Assembly (NCBI GenBank): GCA_963585895.1
Contig: OY757939.1
Coordinates: 37,152,832-37,216,831, forward strand
DNA from: Sepioteuthis lessoniana
Taxonomy: Eukaryota; Mollusca; Cephalopoda; Myopsida; Loliginidae
Reading direction: 5' to 3'
DNA: 64,000 nt
The notes under the pieces were generated by a model that worked only from the letters and a program-made list of their open reading frames with translations, was not told the DNA's origin and did not search any database. Positions 42,366 to 52,351 of the stretch are shown here, in pieces (within the stretch, counting starts at the first letter, position 1; each line of letters starts with the position of its first letter). The translations under genes were made by a program, and so were the position numbers.

Positions 42366-43630
42366 AAGGTATGGAAAAGTAACAGGCGCCAAAATCAACT
42401 GCAATAAGTTCGTTAGTTTGTGGTAAGGCTCTTGAAAGAGATATAACTTTTCCAGTCCTTTCAGTTGGACGGATGAAACATGCAAAATACTTGGCGTCTG
42501 TTTCGTAACCGGCCACCAGCTTGAGAAAAATCGGTAAGAGACTCTGGAAAAGGTCGTGGCGGCTGTTCAATTGTAGTCACCGAGGAAACTTGTAAAAGTC
42601 GAGCCGAAGAGTGTTTCTCGCTCACCTATCCCTGGGTCCTTTACCGACTTTCAGTGTTTCCTTTCCCGTGCACCAAACAAGTTAGGTTAGAAAGAGTTCT
42701 GTTTTAATTTATACGGACAATCGAGCTCCCGTGGTACATCGTGAAATCTTCTCCGTTCATCCTTCTGAAACTGCTCTTGGTGTACCGAATTCATCGTTGT
42801 CTCAACCTCCTTGAGAAGGCGTAAGCACAAAATTGAAAAATCAAATTGGCAAATTCTTGAAAAAAAAAACGCCAAGAAATTATTTTCCGCCTTTAGAAGC
42901 GTGCACTCCAATGATGGGAATGCCCGTAGATTACTCAGAAACGAGAGCTTCAACAGCGAATATCTGCATGCTTTGTGTTCTCTCCCGAGTAAGAATTCTC
43001 TCTCTCTCTCTCTCTCTGATACTCGGCCATTATATTGACTATTAGTCGGAGGTGTGGTGAAAGATGATGGTGTGGAGAGGCTCAATGTTACAAAGAAGGA
43101 GAGTCGCTTCCTATGGCCTTAGGTGCCTGGGGTGATGTGTCTCAATTACAACGAGCCATCTCTTGCATGGCCGATGATTCGTAATGCACTCTGGGTCGGC
43201 AAAATGTTCTTCGTAGCATTGCTGGTAATTTCGCCAGATTGCGTCCGTAGCAAGGAGTTGGAGAGGGTCTATTGAGCAGGCTTTTCATGGCAGGGTTAAT
43301 GTTGATATGGCTTTATGTTTTGAATGCTTCTCGAAGTCTGTTCCGTTTGTATCAATGTGGTTTCCTTGATGTGTGACTTTGACTTCTCCGCATTATGAAT
43401 GCCGTGATTTGGACGACACAACAGAAAGGATTTCACAAGGGTGAAGTTTTTTTTGCCTCCTACTTTGATCGCATTATTCAAGCATTAGCTTAAGGTGATG
43501 ATCTGTGCTGAACGTTAAAGGTTGTCCTTGTCGGAACTGAGCAAAAGGTGGGTGAATGATGCGCGCTTGTGTCGATTGAAAGCTGTTAAACTCAGTTTCT
43601 TTATGGCACTTACATACTTGGTATTCATCC
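42366..43630 (+). pseudogene. Tx1-like LINE, C-terminal part
   Basis: After the SINE-D the reading resumes KVTGAKINCNKF. Diverged thumb and linker sequence follows with a (CT)n run at 42993-43018. Near 43390 it reads NAVIWTTQQKGFHKGEVFFA, and at about 43540 LSKRWVNDARLCRLKAV, the terminal block of Tx1-like proteins. The ORF ends near 43600. The frame at 43522-43806 starts in this block and runs into 3' flank. Confidence 0.75.
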
Positions 43631-43785
43631 ACTGCATGGAAGAGTTATTTATGCACTACGCCTCACATCTGCATATTTATCTAGATATCAACACGTGTTT
43701 ATTTTGGACCCATCCACTGTATCTAAGAGTAAACAATTTTGCGCTCTTGAAAAGACAGGTCAACTCAGCCCACGTAAATAAAACG

Positions 43786-44075
43786 ATTTTTTTTTTGTTG
43801 CTGTGATTAAAAACAATTTAACTTTGCTAAGGTTCGGTATAGGCTGTCTCAAAATAGATACAACCTATTAATATGATAATGATTTATTATTGTACATATC
43901 GGTGGAGTTAAGAATCTCTTGGAGTAAACTGAGTGTTTTGTTATGTGTTGTACAAAAGGTTTTGTATACATGCGACGTTCAAGTGAACAGAATAAATCTG
44001 TCATGTTCTCGAATAGAACTAGTTAAGTTAATGATAAGATAGTAATATTCAACCTATTCCCTGCCTAATTTTTTT
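43786..44075. repeat. Tandem segmental duplication, unit 1 (empty of SINE-C)
   Basis: Contains a 'GCTGTGATTAAAAACA' block, a truncated end of element K and a block starting TGTACATATCGGTGGAG. The last block recurs at 44859-45287 but without the SINE insertion. Confidence 0.75.
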
Positions 44076-44120
44076 TTTGTTTTTTTTTTTTGCTGTGATT
44101 AAAACAGTCTAACTTAGCTA

Positions 44121-44556
44121 GGGTATGGTATAGCGTGTCTCAAAATAGATGTAACCTTTCAATATGATAATGATTTATTATTGAGACAAGTGCAATGCCA
44201 GTCATTTGCAACATGTAAAAAATGCATCCTTTCAGCACGAGATATCAAATCAATGTTTTTTAATTGTTATTACATCAGCTTCCAAGACATGGAGTCTTTT
44301 TTTGAGTTTTTTTGTCCCAGACATAAATCGTTATCATATTAATGGGTTACATCTATTTTTGAACAGTTTTGAATGATTTTGTCTCAAATAAGTAGTGACG
44401 TAAAATATTTTTTCTTCCCTTGTTCGAGGCATTGTGATCAAGAATTAACATTTATAATAGTATACTATTTTCAAATCTGAAACAAAAAAAGAACACAAGA
44501 TTATTATTAGTAGAGTCATTAGCAGTCTCAAGGGTCCCATGTATATTGAGACACCC
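44121..44556 (-). mobile_element. Element K copy
   Basis: Termini 'GTGTCTCAAAATAGATG' and '...TATTGAGACACCCC'. Shares the N-terminal transposase-coding region of the copy at 16353-16945, but decayed. Flanking TA is not clean. Confidence 0.75.
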
Positions 44557-44858
44557 CATTGTACATTGGCCATATTCTATTTTTGTAGTCCCTCCCTATT
44601 GATTTTCCGTTTTTACTCCATCCTACTCCATTAGATGACATAATCCAATTCGGCAATGTGAGTGGTCTCAGGAGACTTTTTCCCCTACTTACATTAAAAT
44701 TTCCTCCGGTTAACTCTTTTTTTTTCTGCCATTTTAGCTTGTGAAGGAGGGTCAGCACTTACAATAATTTGAATACAAATATTTCTTTACTTTTTTAAAT
44801 GATAAGTTTTTGTTTTTGTTAAAAAAAAGTATTCAATCATCCTACCCCTCCCAATATA

Positions 44859-45287
44859 TGTACATATCGGTGGAGTAAAGAATCTCTTGGAGTATACCTG
44901 CGTGTTTTGGGGGTGTCCTCGTGGTGTAATGGTTAAAGCGATGGACTACGAAATCGTAGTACGCGAGTTTGTACTCCAGTCGCGCTATTATGTTCACTTT
45001 CGGACAAATACCCTTGGGAAAGGTATGAACCCCCTTATCGTCCCAGCTATGGGTTAAATAGTACCACTACTGTTCTAGGGGAATGGCTTTGGCATTAAAT
45101 AACCTAAAAAGAGTTGATATGCCATTAAACAAAGAAACCAAACCTGCGTGTTTTGTTAAGTGAGGTACAAAAAGTTTTGAATACATGCGACGTTCTTGTA
45201 AACAGAATAAGTCTGTCAAGGTCTCGAATAGAACTAGTTAAGTTAATGATAAGATAGTGATAATCACCCTACTCCCTTCCCAAATTT
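44859..45287. repeat. Segmental duplication unit 2 (carries SINE-C)
   Basis: Copy of the 43891-44070 block, split by a SINE-C at 44910-45141. Confidence 0.82.
44910..45141 (+). mobile_element. SINE-C copy with empty-site paralogue
   Basis: Perfect 14-bp duplication ACCTGCGTGTTTTG (44896-44909 and 45142-45155). The related block at 43891-44070 shows the uninterrupted site. Full length: head with TCGTGGTGTAATGGTTAAAG, B box, core and shared tail. Confidence 0.96.
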
Positions 45288-45399
45288 CGGTCTTGTGCCA
45301 CTCTTGTAAATAATTGACGAAAATGTTACAAAATTATTTCCCTTGTAGTAAAAGGGTACTATCAAAGTAACTTTTCTTGTTGGTTTTTATATATTGGTT

Positions 45400-45692
45400 T
45401 TAGGAGGTGCCCGTGGTGTAATGGTTATCGTCGTAGGAAATGGACACGGCGACACGAGTTCAAATCCTCATCGAGACTGATTGCCTTTCACATAGCACTA
45501 ATACCCTTGGGAAAGGTATGAATCCAATTATTCTCTCTCCAGCTATGGGTAAATAGTAGGGCAGACTGGGTCCTTCAGCCTTGGTAAGGCAACTAGTCTC
45601 GGAGAAGGAATACTCTGAATTCAAACCTGTTAAACTCCGCTTAAAAATTGACCTTGTGCCATATCCTACTCGAGCAGAGGGATTGGTAAATA
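45400..45692 (+). mobile_element. SINE-A copy
   Basis: 12-bp duplication TATATATTGGTT (45388-45399 and 45693-45704). Near-consensus: 'GTGCCCGTGGTGTAATGGTT' head, 'CGAGTTCAAATCCTC' B box, core, and tail ending GGGATTGGTAAA. Confidence 0.93.
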
Positions 45693-45764
45693 TATATATT
45701 GGTTATAAAAGACATATATTCATTCGTACAGTTAGTTAAGTAAGTTTATTGTAGTTTTAACACG

Positions 45765-45912
45765 GGGTATCGTGGCACAGTCGGCCGGGGCTGTAGAATA
45801 CACCGACTATTTTTCTGCAGAGAGTTAAGACTCCCCCAAAGAGTGTCCTGATATGACTCTGAATAATCTGAAAATGAGTCTTCAGTAATGCTGGAGCTTT
45901 GGGGAATGCAGA
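45765..45912 (+). mobile_element. SINE-D head/body fragment
   Basis: Head (CACAGTCGGCCGGGGCTGTA) and body up to 'TTTGGGGAATGCAG'. It is joined directly to a LINE-F fragment; tail and units are missing. Confidence 0.8.
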
Positions 45913-46180
45913 ACTGAAAAAACTATAAAACATGAGAGTGACGGTGATACTAATTGTAATTAGTACGCTCGGTACAGGCATCAAAGGTTTGGTGCAAGGA
46001 CTGGAGGACTTGGATATAAGATAACGTGTGGAGACCATCACAACTACATCATAATTAAGAATACTGAGGAGAGTCTTGGGGACTTGAAGAGACTTGCTGT
46101 CACTCAGATTCCAATGGAAAACCATCAGCTAACACCAGTGTGAAGAACTTTCGAATGAATAATAATAATAATAATAATAC
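45913..46180 (+). mobile_element. RLE-type LINE-F 3' fragment
   Basis: Starts GAACTGAAAAAACTATAAAA. It covers the conserved terminal block, ends 'CCAGTGTGAAGAACTTTCGA' and then (AATAAT)n at 46160-46180. Confidence 0.82.
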
Positions 46181-46191
46181 ACACGGATCAC
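46181..46191 (+). mobile_element. RLE-type LINE-F second copy, 5' stub before LTR
   Basis: Eleven bases (ACACGGATCAC). They join in sense with 46894 onward if the intervening solo LTR and one TCAC are removed. The joined sequence resembles the LINE-F region at about 31422-31450. Confidence 0.6.
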
Positions 46192-46893
46192 TGTTGTGTG
46201 GTCATATGCAAATTCATGCAGAATGAATCACAATAATAACGACGCAATGATAAGACAGACGCAGGAAGACTTCCTTAGAAAAATATTTACCTCTCACTTT
46301 ATTGCGAGGGTTCGAAAAGGATTACTCAAGGTTTGCGTGTGAGAGGGAGCTGGAGACCGAACAGAACTGCAATATTTTGACCCTCACTCTTATGGCCGTC
46401 ACGTTGTGTCTTTCTTGTTCTCCTGATGCCCAACCGGAGGTCTCGAGTCCCACTCTGCTGGGTGATGGCCTCTTTTACTGCATCTTATCAGCAACTTCTC
46501 TGGTCCCCAAATTCTATCGGGGTTCCCGAGGGCGTCCTCGGCCGGGTGTGGCTTTCCTTACCACATCTCGTCTATAACTCCGACTGGAACTCGAACTCAA
46601 CTGGCTCGTCGAACTCAACTGAGTTATATAATTGTTCGACGCACACTCGATCTTTGAAATCGCATGTTTAATCGTCATCAAGCCGAAATAACTGTCATGC
46701 AGTTCAGAGGTCACTCTCTTCCGGTGCATCACTCTGTAGTGGAACAGTGGGATCTTCACCTTGTCCCATATTATCAGCCTTAATCCGCCCACGCGATCTC
46801 TTTCGATTACTGGCCATTGGAATGTGTCACTTTCTTCCGGTGCATCACCTTGGAATAGCATTTTTGGGCCGGGTCGAAGGTCAAAATATTACA
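46192..46893 (-). mobile_element. Solo LTR, family E, copy 2 (nested in LINE-F)
   Basis: A 702-bp block with a perfect 4-bp duplication TCAC (46188-46191 and 46894-46897). On the minus strand it contains an AATAAA signal ('GCAATAAAGTGAGAGG'), which fixes orientation. The frames at 46302-46861 are LTR-internal. No internal retrotransposon region. Confidence 0.9.
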
Positions 46894-47409
46894 TCACCTA
46901 ATCTCGGCCAGAAGACGAGACCTTATAATAATTAACAAAAATTTGCAAAAATTGTCGACTTTATTGTCCCAGCTGACCACAGAATAAAACTGAAAGAATG
47001 TGAAAAGAAGGATAAGTACCTCGACCTTGCTAGAGAATTGAAAAAGCTGAGGAACATGAAAGTGACGATTGTACCAATTGTGATTGGTGCTTTTGGCACA
47101 ATAACTAAAGGATTATTAAAAGGCATGGAGGACTTGGAAGGTGGCAGACGAGTAAAGACTATCCAAATGACAGCATTACTGAAAACAGCCAGAATACTAA
47201 GAAGAGTCCTAGAGTAGTAGCTTTGGAAAAAGGAGCCTTTAGGTTGCAATCGACTACATTTGGGTAGTTTACTTTTCTTTGGTTTCTTTGCTTAATGGCA
47301 TATCAACCTCCTTGGGTTATTCAATTCCAAATCCATCGTTCTAGAAGAACACTCAAATTCCAGTGAAAAACCATCAGCTAACGCTGATGTGAAAAACTCT
47401 AAAGGAGTA

Positions 47410-47446
<37 letters not shown>
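46894..47446 (+). mobile_element. RLE-type LINE-F, interrupted copy
   Basis: Reads CCTAATCTCGGCCAGAAG onward, then KDKYLDLARELKKLRNMKVT, VPIVIGAFGTITKGLLKGME and LLKTARILRRVLE. It is cut at about 47214 by SINE debris and resumes at 47354 ('CTCAAATTCCAGTGAAAAAC'). It ends in (AAT)n at 47410-47445. It is among the cleaner reading frames for this terminal block. Confidence 0.85.
47215..47353. mobile_element. SINE-B 3' end joined to SINE-C tail
   Basis: A plus-strand SINE-B 3' fragment (about 47216-47275) fused to a minus-strand SINE-C tail (47277-47353), inside LINE-F. The same B-then-inverted-C arrangement occurs at 49145-49590. Confidence 0.75.
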
Positions 47447-47469
47447 GAAGCGACACTAAACTAAATTAC

Positions 47470-47757
47470 TTGAAATCATACTGTTCTTTTTTTACATTGA
47501 AACTGTGTACTTTTGTTAGACTGAATTGTTTTATATAGAACTGTTTTTTTTCTTTCTTTGAAACTGTGTACTTATATTCAACTAAATTGTTTGAATAGAA
47601 CTGTTTTGACATAGAACTTTGTGAAAACAAAAACTATACTTATACAAAACTGAATTGTTTGAAATAGATCTGTTTATATATACAAAAATGGATTTGGTTT
47701 TAAATAACCTACAATGTTTGGTGTGCCATAAAAACCTAACCAAACTAAACCAAACGA
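47470..47757 (+). mobile_element. SINE-D tandem units and tail, 5'-truncated
   Basis: Units of about 55 bp ('CTGAATTGTTTGAAATAG') followed by the shared tail 'AATAACCTACAATG' and CTAACCAAACTAAACC. Confidence 0.85.
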
Positions 47758-47775
47758 TGCAATAAAGATAAATTA

Positions 47776-48583
47776 CGTGGTGCCTTCAATATGTTTCCAG
47801 ACTTTTTTTTGTACAGGTATTTAAAATTGTCGTAGCTACAGCAGCAATTGGAATACACCCTACAAAAGCCTGATTGTCACAGCTGGTGAATTTCAAAAAT
47901 GCAATCTGGACGTGACGACACTTTAGAAGAACGATATGCAATAAAATTCTGTTTCAAACTTGGAAAAAATACCACAAAAACGTATAGAATACTTCAGACT
48001 GCTTTTCGACCATCTTGCATGAATCGAGCATCAGTTTTTGAGTGGAATACGAGATTCAAAGAAGGCAGGGAGTTTCTGTGGGATTATGAGTGGTGTGAGA
48101 GGAGTAAGGAAGTCAATAGACCAGAGTTGATTGGCCAAAGAATTAGGGTTAGGGTTATTATGTTGAGGTTTTAAGGGAGTTCAGGAAGTGATTCCTTGGG
48201 AAGAGGCCAACAGTCTTCAAACCGGGCCAGTGGCATTTCCACGAGGACAATGCACCAGTTTACTACTCCATTCTTGTCACAGACTATTTGACCAAGATAG
48301 GCATCAAGACAGTTCCCCACTCTCCCAATACTCGAGACCTTGCTCCCTGTGACTTTTGGTTATTCCCTAAGCTGTCGTTATGAGACAATTGAGGTGATGA
48401 AAGAGGCTGTGACGAAGGTCATTGATACGCTCACACAAGAGGACTTCCATGGGGCCTTCCAGAAGTTGGAACGGTACAACAAGTGCATTGCAGCCGGAAG
48501 AGATTACTAGAGTTTCATGTGTGTACTATCAATAAAAATGCCCATACAAAAAAAAAGTCTGGAAGCTTATTTAATGATCCTCG
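47776..48583 (+). mobile_element. Non-autonomous mariner with internal deletion, copy 2
   Basis: TA at 47774-47775 and 48584-48585. The open frame at 47899-48174 encodes the N-terminal 91 residues (ERYAIKFCFKLGKNTTKTYR, helix-turn-helix, RFKEGREFLWDYEWCERSKE) and stops after the deletion junction. In another frame sequence continues LREFRK, HEDNAPVYYSILVTDYLTK and LAPCDFWLFPK. The first catalytic Asp region is absent. Same junction as copy 1, and about 50 bp of 5' UTR is additionally deleted. Confidence 0.92.
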
Positions 48584-48635
48584 TACATCTAAGTAAAAAT
48601 TGAAACTACGCTAGTAAAAGTGAGAGTGTGATGAA

Positions 48636-48870
48636 ACTAAATCATAGAATGAGTAAATACAGTCAACTGACGCAAAAAATACTACACACGATTGGGTGGG
48701 AAAGGTGATCCACTTGGAATAGTACAAGGCAGAAAGATTTGACCGTATGATCAAAAGTTATAAACACAAATCAGAATCTAATCTAGAAAATGAGGCGCAT
48801 AAAAAAATCTTCTGAGATTTTGAGATACACACTGAAAGATCAGTCCCGGCAAAAAGGCCGAACCTTCTGT
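48636..48870 (+). mobile_element. RLE-type LINE-F internal fragment
   Basis: 'GATTGGGTGGGAAAGGTGAT' and 'TTTTGAGATACACACTGAAA' match the CCHC-to-endonuclease region of other LINE-F copies. Coding is broken. Confidence 0.65.
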
Positions 48871-49144
48871 TAGGTAACAAGAATTAAAAAAATCAAAGAT
48901 CTTGTAATCTGGTGGAATATGCCGTTCCAGTGGATCTAAAAGCTTGACTAATCAAGTCTTTTTAGTTTGCTTTGCGTCGGTGAGAGATTCTTCTGAGACA
49001 TTTTGTTCATCTTTTATCATAGAACATTTTGATCTTGCATCTGGCGTCTCACTGTCTGCCAAGTACCTATTAACAATAATATTACAGATTCGCGTCATAT
49101 ATTATGTTATAGATATTATCTATAATTCTTACCTATAGTAAATG

Positions 49145-49350
49145 TTCAGCAATGGTCCGAGAGACTTGGGTTTATTCCCTGATCTAGTCTTATCAAAGAC
49201 TCAAAAAGTGGTAATTGATGCCTCCTTGCTTAACACTCAGCATTATAAGGTGCAGATCAAGGGTAAGTAGAGCAATCCAGGAAAAGGTGTGGTAGCTTTT
49301 GAAAAAGGAGCCTTCAGGTTGCCCTTGACTACATTTGATCAGTTTACTTT
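49145..49350 (+). mobile_element. SINE-B copy
   Basis: Head truncated (GGTCCGAGAGACTTGGG), B box degraded, 3' end diverged (GCCCTTGACTACATTTGATC). Followed immediately by an inverted SINE-C. Confidence 0.78.
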
Positions 49351-49351
49351 T

Positions 49352-49590
49352 CTTTGGTTTCTTTGCTTCATGGCATATCACCCTCCTTGGGTTATTCAAT
49401 GCCAAATCCATCCTTCTAGAAGAACAGTAGTGGTACTATTTAACCCATTGCTGCGAAAATAACGGGGTCCAAACCTTTTCTAAAGGTTTTTTCTCCAGAA
49501 ATTGAACGTAACAGCGCGACAGGAGCTCGAACTCGCTTACGACGATTCCACAGTCCAGTGCTTTAACCATAACACAACGAGGACACCCCC
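49352..49590 (-). mobile_element. SINE-C copy, full length
   Basis: Minus-strand: tail (TTTGGTTTCTTTGCTTCATG), core, B box (GGAGCTCGAACTCGC) and head end (AACACAACGAGGACACCCCC). Confidence 0.87.
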
Positions 49591-50225
49591 TTACTTCTTT
49601 TCACTTACTTTTTACCAGGGATCTTTTACTTTTTACATATCTTCATTTGCCTTTGTACTTTTTACATTTTTATTTATTTATCCATTCACTGTTGATGACT
49701 CGGCCATTAAGAGGAAAAAAATACGAAACTTCCCACGGATTAAATAAACTGATTCATTTTTGATTATTATTAAATAATGATTGCCTAAATAAATAACAGT
49801 ATTTTATTATGCATTTTCAATTGGGTTTTAGTCATTTTTTTAAAAAAAATTGCAATTAATTTCTTAATAGCTTTTATAATTAAATTGCTTAATTATTCAA
49901 AAAAAGTAATTTTCTGTCTAAAACTGATAATAAACTTTTTCTTCTTCAGATTAATCTTTAAAGAAATGATGAGTAAACATATTAAAAAATTTTATTATGA
50001 AAATATGACAAGTAAAAAATTTCACATCTGAAATGTTTCTTAATAAAATAAGCTCGAAATAAACTCCTCAATTTATTTTGCTTAATAAGTAATTTATTTA
50101 TTTTATTAAAAAAAATTAAATTTTTTCGCGTGTCCGAAATTTTGTAATTTTTTGGCACGTTCAAATTCGTAGCGCGGATACCATTTGAGCAAAGCAATTT
50201 AAGACGTAGTTGGTATCGGGATAGT
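49591..50225. other. Very AT-rich unassigned stretch
   Basis: Homopolymer-rich. The minus-strand 85-codon frame at 49982-50239 has lysine/leucine-rich composition from AT bias and no motif I recognise. Confidence 0.5.
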
Positions 50226-50229
50226 CGAT

Positions 50230-50622
50230 GAACTGACACGTTGTCCCTTGCTACATTTTATGTGTGATTTGAAAAACGCAAAGATGAACGTATAACGTTG
50301 TCAAATTCGGGAACTTCTGCTTTTCCAGTTCAAACTGCGCCATGACGACACGGAAGTAACCAAAACCATTTATTGTGCAAAGAGATGAAGTACAGTTACC
50401 AGATGGTTGAAGAAATTTCGTCTGGGTTGCAAGGGAAAGGTCAAGTAAGTCTAAAAGTGGGGATACTGAGGCCGTTCTCAAACCCATTGAAGTAAATCCG
50501 TCGTGTAGCAATGGGAGAGTATCAGGCGAGCTGGGTATCTCACAGTCAAATGAGATTGATCACCTTCACGACATTGGCAAAAGCATCCAGAGCTGTAGAA
50601 TTGTGTTACACATTGCCAATAA
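50230..50622 (+). pseudogene. Mariner-type transposase N-terminal remnant
   Basis: Fragments across frames read STVTRWLKKFRLGCK, then the block corresponding to the linker ('GAGCTGGGTATCTCACAGTC') and LHDIGKSIQSC-like sequence. The order matches the helix-turn-helix region of mariner transposases. It ends where a satellite array begins. The 86-codon minus-strand frame here is antisense. Confidence 0.6.
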
Positions 50623-50967
50623 TTATTAAATAGAAATATTTGATACCATATCACGTTACCAACAAATATTAAATAGGAATATTTGATACCATATCACGTT
50701 ACCAAAAAATATTAAATTGGTATATTTGATACCATATCACGTTATCAAAAAGTATTAGATAGGAATATTTGATACCATATCACGTTACCAAAAATATTAA
50801 ATTAGAATATTTGATACCATATCACGTTACCAAAAAGTATTAGATAGGAATATTTGATACCATATCACGTTACCAAAAATATTAAATTGGAATATTTGAT
50901 ACCATATCACGTTACCAAAAAATATTAACTAAGAATATTTGATACCATATTACGTTACCAAAAAGTA
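50623..50967. repeat. 42/43-bp satellite with two-unit higher order
   Basis: Eight units anchored on TGATACCATATCACGTTA at 50641, 50684, 50727, 50770, 50812, 50855, 50897 and 50940. Spacings are mostly 43, with 42 after units 4 and 6. From unit 4, a 'GTATTAGATAGG' variant alternates with an 'ATATTAAATT.G' variant, giving an 85-bp higher-order period. Confidence 0.93.
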
Positions 50968-51392
50968 TTGCGAAAATTTTTATTCACTTTCGCTGAGGAA
51001 ATTGGCAAAGACGAGTTGAAGTATAGGGCACCCAGAGAGAATCGAAATCGCTAGTAGTTTGCATGCACTTGTATAGCAGTTAGTGTTGCTTCTTTTCGTC
51101 CAGGTATTCCGAGAAATACTGCTACTGACTTGTGATCAAGATTAATGGGAGAAATCAGTCTTTTTTGGCGCGCTTGTAGCGAAGAAAAATAGTATTCTTC
51201 ATTTTGAAAGTCCATCTAACAAAAGAATTATATCTTCAAAATACATCTAAGCAGATGTTTCATGTTATCTTCACAAACGAGATAATTTTTCTTTTTGATA
51301 GTTGCCGTTGTAATTTATTCCTGATTTGTTAACATTCATCACATGTACAAGTGAAAAACTATTCTAGATATTTATAATTTATGGGGAAAGGG
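50968..51392. other. Unassigned stretch
   Basis: Non-repetitive-looking sequence, no recognised motif, short frames only. Confidence 0.4.
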
Positions 51393-51530
51393 GTGTCCCC
51401 GTGGTATAGTTGCTAAAGTGCTTGATTGTGACATCGTATCAATCAAGTTCGAACCCCACTCGCATTATTACATTTAATTTTGGACTAATACCATTTGGTA
51501 AGGTATGGACTAAATATCACTACTGTTCAA
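51393..51530 (+). mobile_element. SINE-C, 5' portion, interrupted by LTR
   Basis: Head (CCCCGTGGTATAGTTGCTAA), B box (AAGTTCGAACCCCAC) and core up to 'CACTACTGTTC', where the family E LTR starts. A degraded continuation may follow the LTR at about 52221-52260. Confidence 0.8.
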
Positions 51531-51532
51531 TT

Positions 51533-52220
51533 TGTTGTATTTTGGCCTTCGACCCGGCCCAAAATGCCATTCAAGGTGATGCACCAGAAGGAAGTGACAC
51601 ATTCCAAAGGGAGTTAAGAGAGGAAATCGCGTGGGCGGAAATTGGCTAACAAAATGGGACAAGCTAAAAAATCCCATGATACTCTCATAGACTGACACAC
51701 CGGAAGAGAGTGACCTCTGAACTGCATGACAGTTATTTCCGCCTGATGACGATTAAACATGCGATTTCAAAGATCGAGTGGGCGATCGAGTGGGCGTTGA
51801 ACTCTTATAAAACGCAGTCAAGACAGTTGAGTTCGAGTGACAGTTGGAGAAGGAGCAGGACAAGATGTGGTAGGGAAAGCCACACACGACCGAGGGGGCC
51901 CTCGGGAACCCCGATGGAGTTTGGGGACCAGAGAAGTGGCTGATAAGATGCAGTAAAGAAACCCAGCACCCAGCAGAGTGGACCCCAGGGTCTCCGGTTG
52001 AGCATCAGGAGAACGAGAAAGACACAACGTTGACGGTCATAAGAGTGGGGGGTCAAAATATTTCAGTTCTGTTCGGTCTCTAGCTCCCTCTCACACGCAA
52101 ACCTTGAGTAACCCTTTTCGAACCCTTGTTTGAAAGTGAGAGGTAAACATATTTTGTTAAAGAAGTCTTCCTGCGTCTTTATTATTGTGTCGTTATGATG
52201 CTGTAGATGACGATATAACA
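51533..52220 (+). mobile_element. Solo LTR, family E, copy 3 (nested in SINE-C)
   Basis: A 688-bp block from TGTTGT to ATAACA with a perfect 4-bp duplication AATT (51529-51532 and 52221-52224). A CTTATAAAACG TATA-like box lies near 51805 in the inferred sense. Open frames at 51510-52056 are LTR-internal. Confidence 0.9.
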
Positions 52221-52351
52221 AATTTACAATAATGACTTCGGTATAACAGGGCACAGAAGTAAAATATATACTAGGGAGAATTGGATTCATGCCTTTACAC
52301 CAGGGAGTGGATGAAAAATATGGAATAATTTTAAAAAGGTTTTTTTCGTCC

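Noticed and set aside
43522..43806. 94-codon open frame as a host membrane protein
   Set aside because: The first part is the terminal LINE-Tx block (LSKRWVNDARL) and the rest is 3' flank; hydrophobicity comes from AT-rich sequence.
50623..50967. Regularly spaced repeats resembling a CRISPR array
   Set aside because: Units are contiguous and diverged along their whole length with no unique spacers, and the context is eukaryotic. It is a satellite.
51710..51943. Open frames around 51.5-52.1 kb as genes
   Set aside because: Inside the third copy of the same LTR.
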